Origin: JANQIV01 sp050117315 | Lineage (GTDB): Bacteria; Bacteroidota; Ignavibacteria; Ignavibacteriales; Melioribacteraceae | NCBI GenBank assembly: GCA_050117315.1 | Contig: JASFMY010000181.1 | Location: 1 to 9,329 of the forward strand | Length of the DNA stretch: 9,329 nt | Reading direction: 5' to 3' | In this document: positions 4,261-9,329 of the stretch, in pieces | Layout of the letters: every line of letters starts with the position of its first letter | Position numbering within the stretch: the first letter of the stretch is position 1 | Notes under the pieces: generated by a model | The model's input: the letters and a program-made list of their open reading frames with translations, nothing else | Databases searched by the model: none | What the model was told of the DNA's origin: nothing | Position numbers and translations under genes: made by a program

Positions 4261-5577
4261 TTGAAAAACTTTTTAATTGTTATAATTACTGCTTTTTGTT
4301 TGCTTCTTTTATTTTCGGTATTAAAGAAGGGCGACTTATTCAATAAAGAAATTATTCCTATTGCCGAAGGTTATGCTCGCAATTCAATTAACACCGTAAT
4401 ATTCAGAAAGAATTCTATTGCTTCGCACAAAGATTATCAAATTGTTTCTTTTTATGACGGGAACGGAAATGTTATCCTGGCAAAAAGAAAATTAAGTTCA
4501 TCCGGTTGGGAAGTTCACAAAACTCAATACAAAGGCAAAGTAGAAGACGCGCATAATTCTATCAGTATTATGATAGACGGCGACGGATACCTTCACATGG
4601 CCTGGAATCATCACGGGGATTCTTTGAACTACTGTAAAAGCATATCCCCGGACGGGCTTGAATTAACATGCAAAATGATTATGACGGGATATAAGGAAGA
4701 AAACGTGACTTACCCCGAATTTTACAGGCTTCCCGGCGGTGATCTTATTTTTGCATACCGCGACGGCTCATCCGGCAACGGGAATATGATAATGAACTAT
4801 TACGACACGAAAAATAAAACGTGGTCAACTTTACATGACAACCTGATTGACGGGGAAGGGCAGAGGAATGCATACTGGCAAATGACTGTAGGCGCCGACG
4901 GTACGCTGCATCTTTCATGGGTATGGCGTGAAAGCTGGGATGTTGCAACAAATCATGATTTATGTTATGCAAAATCTTTGAACAATGGTAAAACCTGGCG
5001 GAAATCAAACGGTGAAATTTATCAACTACCTATTAATGTAAAAACAGCCGAGTACGCCGCCGTAATACCACAGGGAAGTGAGCTGATTAATCAAACTTCA
5101 ATTTGCGGTGATTCGGACGGACATCCATACATTGCAAATTACTGGACGCCGGAAGGAAGTAAAATTCCGCAGTACCATTTAGTTTATAATGACGGTAATG
5201 AATGGAAAACACAACAAATCTCTAAACGGGAAACTGCTTTCAGTTTAAGCGGCGGAGGAACTAAACGTATCCCGATTTCGCGTCCACAGATTGCGGTTGA
5301 TGACGAAAATACTTTTTATTTAATTTACAGGGATATTGAACGAAACAATCTTGCGTCTGTTGCTGTCTGTAAAAATCTTGATGACGGTATTTGGACTGTT
5401 GCAGATTATACACAGCATACTTTGGGTCAATGGGAACCGACGTTTGATACTGAACTATGGCGGTCACAAAACAAATTACATATATTAATCCAGAATGTTG
5501 GGCAGGGAGATGCCGAAACCCTGCAGTATGTACCGCCGCAGATAGTTGCGGTTCTTGAATTGGAAAAGAAAAATTAA
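4261..5577 (+). CDS. BNR_4 beta-propeller protein, PL25 ulvan-lyase-like
   Basis: The 438-residue protein starts at TTG (an in-frame stop lies just upstream) with a signal sequence, KNFLIVIITAFCLLLLFSVL (2-21). The rest is a BNR_4 seven-bladed propeller: NTVIFRKNSI (44-53), YQIVSFYDGNGNVILAKRKL (59-78), VEDAHNSIS (94-102), GYLHMAWNHHG (109-119), TYPEFYRLPGGDLIFAYRDG (150-169) and NAYWQ (203-207). Its likely reaction is beta-elimination at a uronic acid, leaving a 4,5-unsaturated sugar. Candidate catalytic residues are His98, His118, Tyr151, Arg167 and Tyr205; the 20-residue gap between the histidines and the 16-residue Tyr-Arg gap match what I recall for the PL25 ulvan lyase active site. The GH88 gene 33 bp downstream supports a lyase. 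The exact polysaccharide is unknown; hydrolase or non-catalytic binding roles exist among BNR_4 proteins. Confidence 0.75.
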   Translation: MKNFLIVIITAFCLLLLFSVLKKGDLFNKEIIPIAEGYARNSINTVIFRKNSIASHKDYQIVSFYDGNGNVILAKRKLSSSGWEVHKTQYKGKVEDAHNSISIMIDGDGYLHMAWNHHGDSLNYCKSISPDGLELTCKMIMTGYKEENVTYPEFYRLPGGDLIFAYRDGSSGNGNMIMNYYDTKNKTWSTLHDNLIDGEGQRNAYWQMTVGADGTLHLSWVWRESWDVATNHDLCYAKSLNNGKTWRKSNGEIYQLPINVKTAEYAAVIPQGSELINQTSICGDSDGHPYIANYWTPEGSKIPQYHLVYNDGNEWKTQQISKRETAFSLSGGGTKRIPISRPQIAVDDENTFYLIYRDIERNNLASVAVCKNLDDGIWTVADYTQHTLGQWEPTFDTELWRSQNKLHILIQNVGQGDAETLQYVPPQIVAVLELEKKN

Positions 5578-5610
5578 TGGCAATAAAATCATACATTACA
5601 GTGAGGCAGA

Positions 5611-6786
5611 ATGTTATTGAAAAAAATATCTACCACGTTGAGCTTAATTGCATTAATTATTACGGGCTTATCCTGTGAATCCGGTTACATTACAAAAAAG
5701 AATACTGGAGCAGTAAAAGAAGCACAGGAATATGCACTATCACAACTAAGAGAAAGTTTGGATGAAATTCCCCTTGGTAAATTTCCAATCCGTACCAAAG
5801 GTTTGGGAGAATGGGAATTAACAAACCCCGATGCGTGGACATCAGGTTTTTACCCGGGTTGCCTGTGGCTTGCGTACCAGTTGTCGAATGATCCCTTCTG
5901 GATTGAGCACGCAGTTAAATATACCGAACAACTGGAAGAACAGCAGTACAATACCCATACACACGACATCGGTTTCATGATGTTGAACAGTTACGGGAAT
6001 GCATTGCTCTATAATGATAACGAGAAATATAAAAATATTGTTTTGCAATCCGCTAAGTCTTTGGCTACCAGGTTTAATGAAAAAGTAGGCTGCATACAAT
6101 CCTGGGACGGTGAATACCAGGTTATAATTGATAACATGATGAACCTCGATATTTTATTCTGGGCAGCAAAAAACGGGGGCGGGTCAGCTTTATATGACAT
6201 CGCTGTAGCTCACGCAAATAAAACAATCAAAGAACATTTGAGAGACGACGGCAGTTCCTTCCACGTTGTTGTTTATGACATGGCAACAGGGGAAGTAAAA
6301 GAAAAAAGAACCGCCCAGGGTTATTCCGATAACTCGGCATGGGCAAGGGGGCAGGCGTGGGGAACATACGGCTTTACGGTGTGTTTCCGAGAAACAAAGG
6401 ATGAAACGTATCTAAATACAGCAATTAAAATGGCGGATTATTTTATTGAACATCTCCCGGCAGATGGAATTCCTTACTGGGATCTTACGTTACCTGATAA
6501 CAGTGAAAAAAAATATAAAGATGCTTCGGCGGCTGCTATTTTTGTTTCTGCCCTGCTTGAGCTGCGGGAGTATGTTGATAATCCCCAAAAGTATGATGAA
6601 GTAATTGAAAACATGTTAGGCATTTTGATAGATGATTATTTATCTGCGGGAACAGAATCAAACGGCATTCTCCTGCATTGTGCTTATAATGCTAACAGCG
6701 AAAACCCTTATGATTGGGATGCCGCAACAAGCTGGGGAGATTATTATTTTTTAGAAGCAATAAAAAGATACTTGCAAATGAACTAA
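5611..6786 (+). CDS. ugl: GH88 unsaturated glucuronyl hydrolase lipoprotein
   Basis: GH88 enzymes add water to the vinyl ether of 4,5-unsaturated glucuronic acid at the non-reducing end of oligosaccharides, opening it to a keto-sugar. The 391-residue length fits the family. Visible motifs are WTSGFYPG (76-83), HTHDIGF (116-122), IIDNMMNLD (172-180), the GYSDNSAWARGQAWG block (237-251) and the C-terminal WDAATSWGDYYFLEA. Asp119 and Asp174 match the two acidic residues used in catalysis by the Bacillus enzyme. The N-terminus has a signal peptide with ITGLSC and Cys22 as the lipidation site. ATG at 5611 is preceded by GAGG at 5603-5606. The gene follows the lyase by 33 bp, so the two are probably co-transcribed, and would process the unsaturated products of the lyase. 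The substrate sulfation and linkage are not evident. Confidence 0.88.
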   Translation: MLLKKISTTLSLIALIITGLSCESGYITKKNTGAVKEAQEYALSQLRESLDEIPLGKFPIRTKGLGEWELTNPDAWTSGFYPGCLWLAYQLSNDPFWIEHAVKYTEQLEEQQYNTHTHDIGFMMLNSYGNALLYNDNEKYKNIVLQSAKSLATRFNEKVGCIQSWDGEYQVIIDNMMNLDILFWAAKNGGGSALYDIAVAHANKTIKEHLRDDGSSFHVVVYDMATGEVKEKRTAQGYSDNSAWARGQAWGTYGFTVCFRETKDETYLNTAIKMADYFIEHLPADGIPYWDLTLPDNSEKKYKDASAAAIFVSALLELREYVDNPQKYDEVIENMLGILIDDYLSAGTESNGILLHCAYNANSENPYDWDAATSWGDYYFLEAIKRYLQMN

Positions 6787-6833
6787 AGATATTTGTATAA
6801 CTAATATTGAATGAAAGATAATGTTTGAAAGGA

Positions 6834-6839
6834 TTATTG
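6834..6839 (+). promoter_or_regulatory. Spacer deciding the start of the GNAT-nitrilase gene
   Basis: AAAGGA at 6828-6833 is a reasonable Shine-Dalgarno 6 nt before ATG 6840-6842. The upstream in-frame TTG at 6825 would place the site inside the gene, so ATG 6840 is preferred. Confidence 0.6.
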
Positions 6840-8375
6840 ATGGGGTTAACCGAGATAAAAAAGATTGAACTGAATTTTCTTAAGATAGAAGACTATAAAG
6901 AATTAAAGACCGCAATGATTGAGGCATATACAAGTATGCCTAATTCTTACTGGAAAGAACACCATATTCAAACATTGATTGATAAATTCCCGGAGGGGCA
7001 GGTTGTTATAAAAGCTAACGGAAAGGTAGCAGGTTGTGCCCTGTCAATAAAAGTAAATTATGATGATATTGACGATCAGCATACATACAAGGAAATTACA
7101 GGGAATTACAGTTTTGATACTCATGTTGATGACGGTGATACATTATATGGAATTGATATATTTATTAAACCTGAATTCAGGGGATTAAGATTAGGAAGAA
7201 GATTATACGACTATAGAAAAGAACTTTGCGAAAAACAGAATTTAAAAGGGATTGTATTCGGCGGCAGGATACCGAACTATCATAAATACATTGATGAGAT
7301 GTCGCCTAAAGAATATATATCTAAAGTAAGATCGAAAGAGATACACGACCCGGTTTTGAACTTTCAAATGTCCAACGATTTTCATTCCGTGAAAATTTTA
7401 AAAGGATATCTCGAAGGTGACGAGGCATCAAATGAATATGCGGTACTGCTTGAGTGGAATAATATTTATTACCAAAAACCAAGCAAGAAAGCAGTTGAAA
7501 AGAAAAGAGTAATACGGTTAGGATTAATCCAATGGCAGATGAGACCTTACAAAAATTTCGAGGAACTTATTCAGCAAGCAGAATATTTTATTGATGCTGT
7601 TTCCGGCTACCGTTCGGATTTTGCACTATTCCCTGAATTTTTTAACGCACCTTTAATGGCGGATTATAATCATTTAAATGAAAGGGAAGCAATTAAAGAA
7701 TTAGCTAAATATACATCACTTATAGTAAAGAAATTTTCTGAGTTTGCTATTTCATACAATATAAATATTATTTCCGGCAGTATGCCTGAGATAGTGGAAG
7801 ATTCTATTTATAATGTCGGTTACCTGTGCAAAAGAAACGGTGAGATAGAAAGGTATGAAAAACTGCACGTTACCCCCGAGGAAATAAAATTCTGGGGCTT
7901 AAAAGGAGGCAGTAAATTAAAAACTTTTGATACCGACTGCGGTAAAATCGGGATTCTCATTTGTTATGATGTCGAATTCCCGGAATTGGGCAGGTTACTT
8001 TCCGATGAGGGAATGGACATTCTGTTTGTACCGTTTTTAACCGATACCCAAAACGGTTACTCAAGAGTTCGTTTTTGTGCGCAGGCACGTGCAATTGAAA
8101 ATGAATGTTTTGTAGCTATAGCCGGAAGTGTGGGCAACCTTCCTAATGTTCACAACATGGATATTCAATTTGCCCAGTCCATGGTTTTTACACCGTGCGA
8201 TTTTCCGTTTCCTACGAACGGCATTAAAGCGGAAGCAACTCCGAATACCGAGATGATTCTTATTGCAGATGTTGATGTTGACCTGTTGAGGGAGCTTAAT
8301 GAATTTGGTGCGGTAAGAAACCTAAAAGACCGGCGGAAAGATATATTTAATCTTGTTAAGGTTCAGAAAGATTAG
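6840..8375 (+). CDS. Bifunctional GNAT acetyltransferase / nitrilase-family carbon-nitrogen hydrolase
   Basis: This is a two-domain protein of 511 residues, the usual length for this known fusion, with no frame damage. The N-terminal GNAT domain (about 1-200) has a long core with YGIDIFIKPEFRGLRLGRRL, whose RGLRLG (114-119) is the acetyl-CoA pyrophosphate-binding motif A. The C-terminal nitrilase domain (about 220-500) begins IRLGLIQWQM and has the Glu-Lys-Cys triad: Glu266 in LFPEFF, Lys341 in YEKLHV and Cys375 in ICYDVEFPE. It should hydrolyse or condense an amide or nitrile bond, and acetyl-transfer to a partner substrate is expected; the true substrate of this branch (often named nitrilase branch 12) is, to my knowledge, undefined. 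No signal peptide is seen, so it is cytoplasmic. It starts 53 bp after the GH88 gene on the same strand, but the functional link to sugar use is not obvious. Confidence 0.9.
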   Translation: MGLTEIKKIELNFLKIEDYKELKTAMIEAYTSMPNSYWKEHHIQTLIDKFPEGQVVIKANGKVAGCALSIKVNYDDIDDQHTYKEITGNYSFDTHVDDGDTLYGIDIFIKPEFRGLRLGRRLYDYRKELCEKQNLKGIVFGGRIPNYHKYIDEMSPKEYISKVRSKEIHDPVLNFQMSNDFHSVKILKGYLEGDEASNEYAVLLEWNNIYYQKPSKKAVEKKRVIRLGLIQWQMRPYKNFEELIQQAEYFIDAVSGYRSDFALFPEFFNAPLMADYNHLNEREAIKELAKYTSLIVKKFSEFAISYNINIISGSMPEIVEDSIYNVGYLCKRNGEIERYEKLHVTPEEIKFWGLKGGSKLKTFDTDCGKIGILICYDVEFPELGRLLSDEGMDILFVPFLTDTQNGYSRVRFCAQARAIENECFVAIAGSVGNLPNVHNMDIQFAQSMVFTPCDFPFPTNGIKAEATPNTEMILIADVDVDLLRELNEFGAVRNLKDRRKDIFNLVKVQKD

Positions 8376-8639
8376 CCGTTAAATTGGATTTTATTTTCGA
8401 TAGTTACTTTTATAGGTTTGACTTAGTTTTATTGATGCCTTTACTAATTTTATTAAAAAATGTTTCATCGATTTGTACTCATATTTTTAATCAGAAATAT
8501 CTTCACCAGAATATTTTTTTTCACGTTCTGTATTATTTAAAATATGGACTTAACTATGCCGGAGATGACATTTTGGGTGCTGCAAGCTATATTAGCTCAA
8601 TGTTTGTTAGAAAAAACAAGAATAGAAGCGGATCGGTAA

Positions 8640-8939
8640 GTATCCAGATTATCCCAAAAGTTGGACGAAGGGGTAGTAAAAATATCCGCAGTACAAGCAG
8701 AAGATAACGTTGCAATAACTATTGAAGATTCAGGTATCGGTATGGAAGAAGATGTTAAGAATAAACTTTTCGATATAACAGAGAATGTTAAAAGAGACGG
8801 AACACTGGGTGAATCGGGTTCCGGCTTTGGACTCATTATTGTAAAAGAATTCATAAGTAGAAATTGCGGCGATATTGAAGTTGAAAGTGAAGTTGGTAAA
8901 GGAAGCAAATTTAGGTTTACTCTTCCAACTCCGAAGTAA
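8640..8939 (+). pseudogene. Histidine kinase ATPase-domain (HATPase_c) remnant
   Basis: The frame from 8640 encodes DEGVVKISAV, then AITIEDSGIGMEEDVKNKLF, GESGSGFGLIIVKEF and a final EVESEVGKGSKFRFTLP. These are the G1 box (DSGIGM), an F-box-like LFDI, and the G2 box (GSGFGL) of a two-component sensor kinase, which binds ATP and phosphorylates a histidine. The N box that should read NLLSNAIKFT before DEG is only RLSQKLDEG, apparently with a deletion. A stop (TAA 8637-8639) closes the frame just before it, and no dimerisation/phosphoacceptor domain or sensor is visible upstream. A TTG at 8661 could start a 92-residue protein, but it would lack the N box. It is most likely a decayed gene end. 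Confidence 0.75.
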
Positions 8940-8942
8940 AAT

Positions 8943-8980
8943 CATTTGTGATGTCATTCGAATCCCCGACATCACAAATG
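8943..8980. terminator. Perfect 13-bp inverted repeat, first of two convergent hairpins
   Basis: CATTTGTGATGTC (8943-8955) pairs exactly with GACATCACAAATG (8968-8980) around a 12-nt loop. It lies 4 nt after the kinase remnant stop, between convergent genes. No T-tract follows on the plus strand, so it may protect RNA ends or be a repeat rather than a classic terminator. Confidence 0.5.
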
Positions 8981-8992
8981 TGACACGTCAGT

Positions 8993-9017
8993 AGGGACGG
9001 AATATTTTTCCGTCCCT
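8993..9017. terminator. Bidirectional hairpin terminator between convergent genes
   Basis: AGGGACGGAA (8993-9002) pairs perfectly with TTCCGTCCCT (9008-9017) around a 5-nt TATTT loop, making a G/C-rich 10-bp stem 13 nt before the TAA (on the minus strand) of the right-hand gene. The stem is strong. A T-run is weak on both sides, so termination is inferred from position and stability. Confidence 0.5.
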
Positions 9018-9030
9018 GCATTCAAATTGC

Positions 9031-9329
9031 TTAGGCATCTTCCGTTTCAGGTTCCGTTTTTTTGCGGCGTTTTTTTACTTCCTCGTTATTATCATCAATT
9101 ATTTTTCCTAAAGTAACTGTTATTTCTCCGTATTTAGCCTCATCCATTGTTACCATAGCGCGTAAATAAACAACCAGCTTTTCATTGACTATTGCTGTGA
9201 CCTCTTTCTTTAACTCCGTTGCGTTTTCTTCATTGGCATCAATTGCGGCTTCCTTTTCGTATGCTAATCTTGCATTTTCAAATTCCGTCTGTGCCGTTTG
9301 TAATTCGGTTATTGCCTGGCTCAAACCCG
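9031..9329 (-). CDS. Unrecognised helical/coiled-coil protein, C-terminal part (runs off right edge)
   Basis: The minus-strand frame is open from the window edge to TAA at 9033-9031, so the visible 98 residues are probably a C-terminal part; the TTG at 9324 need not be the start. The sequence is rich in Glu, Lys and Ala and reads as amphipathic helices: ELQTAQTEFENARLAYEKEA, then VTAIVNEKLVVYLRAMVTMD and KYGEITVTLGKIIDDNNEEV, ending in a basic then acidic tail (KKRRKKTEPETEDA). There is no signal peptide or catalytic motif in the part seen. It vaguely resembles small helical Bacteroidota families such as DUF6261 (VxAYLxAM-like pattern), but that is a weak guess. It converges on the hairpins at 8943-9017. 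Confidence 0.6.
   Translation of the reverse strand, partial: GLSQAITELQTAQTEFENARLAYEKEAAIDANEENATELKKEVTAIVNEKLVVYLRAMVTMDEAKYGEITVTLGKIIDDNNEEVKKRRKKTEPETEDA

Noticed and set aside
8384..8707. 107-residue plus-strand ORF between the nitrilase gene and the kinase remnant
   Set aside because: It has a TTG start with no ribosome binding site, is dominated by hydrophobic AT-rich codons without a clear membrane topology, and ends out of frame inside the kinase domain. I see no support for it as a gene; no other feature is seen in 8376-8639.
8981..8990. TGACACGTCA as an operator
   Set aside because: Only four bases on each side are symmetric, and it lies between two hairpins in a convergent region where an operator is unlikely.

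Overview
The window is AT-rich bacterial DNA that looks like Ignavibacteria or a neighbouring Bacteroidota-type lineage. The best clue is a C-terminal T9SS sorting domain of the type common in Ignavibacteria (NFPNP, FDILGREVATLLNEQKQAG, NLSSGIYFYKI, MKKMILLR). The BNR-type lyase and GH88 genes, a Bacteroidota-like promoter match (TTTG, 17 bp, TAnnTTTG) and frequent lack of a strong Shine-Dalgarno agree with this. The lineage is inferred from sequence character only.

Left part (1-2600) is an accessory mosaic of mostly broken pieces. In order it holds: the 3' end of an IS110-family transposase and a structured non-coding tail; a long gene-free stretch with hairpin repeats; a ribbon-helix-helix antitoxin followed by a MazF/PemK toxin gene with one in-frame TGA; a small minus-strand YccF-like membrane protein that looks like a gene chimera; an attC-like hairpin and two partial attC-like sites; a 23-codon ORF with a strong ribosome binding site; the domain V/VI end of a group II intron with an insertion in domain V; and the 3' end of a T9SS-secreted protein gene carrying an in-frame palindromic insertion. 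Together these suggest a decayed integron-cassette cluster without an integrase, hit by an IS110 element and a group IIC-type intron.

Middle part (2919-6786) is an intact plus-strand sugar-degradation group: a lipoprotein-like sialidase-fold propeller, a BNR_4 propeller whose His/His/Tyr/Arg/Tyr arrangement resembles PL25 ulvan lyases, and a GH88 unsaturated glucuronyl hydrolase lipoprotein. The likely logic is lyase cleavage of a uronate-containing polysaccharide followed by removal of the unsaturated uronate by GH88. A good sigma70-like promoter (TTGCAA, 17 bp, TATAAT) lies just upstream of the lyase.

Right part (6840-9329) holds a two-domain GNAT acetyltransferase/nitrilase-family amidohydrolase, a histidine-kinase ATPase-domain remnant, two strong hairpins in a convergent intergenic region, and a minus-strand coiled-coil-like protein that runs off the window edge.
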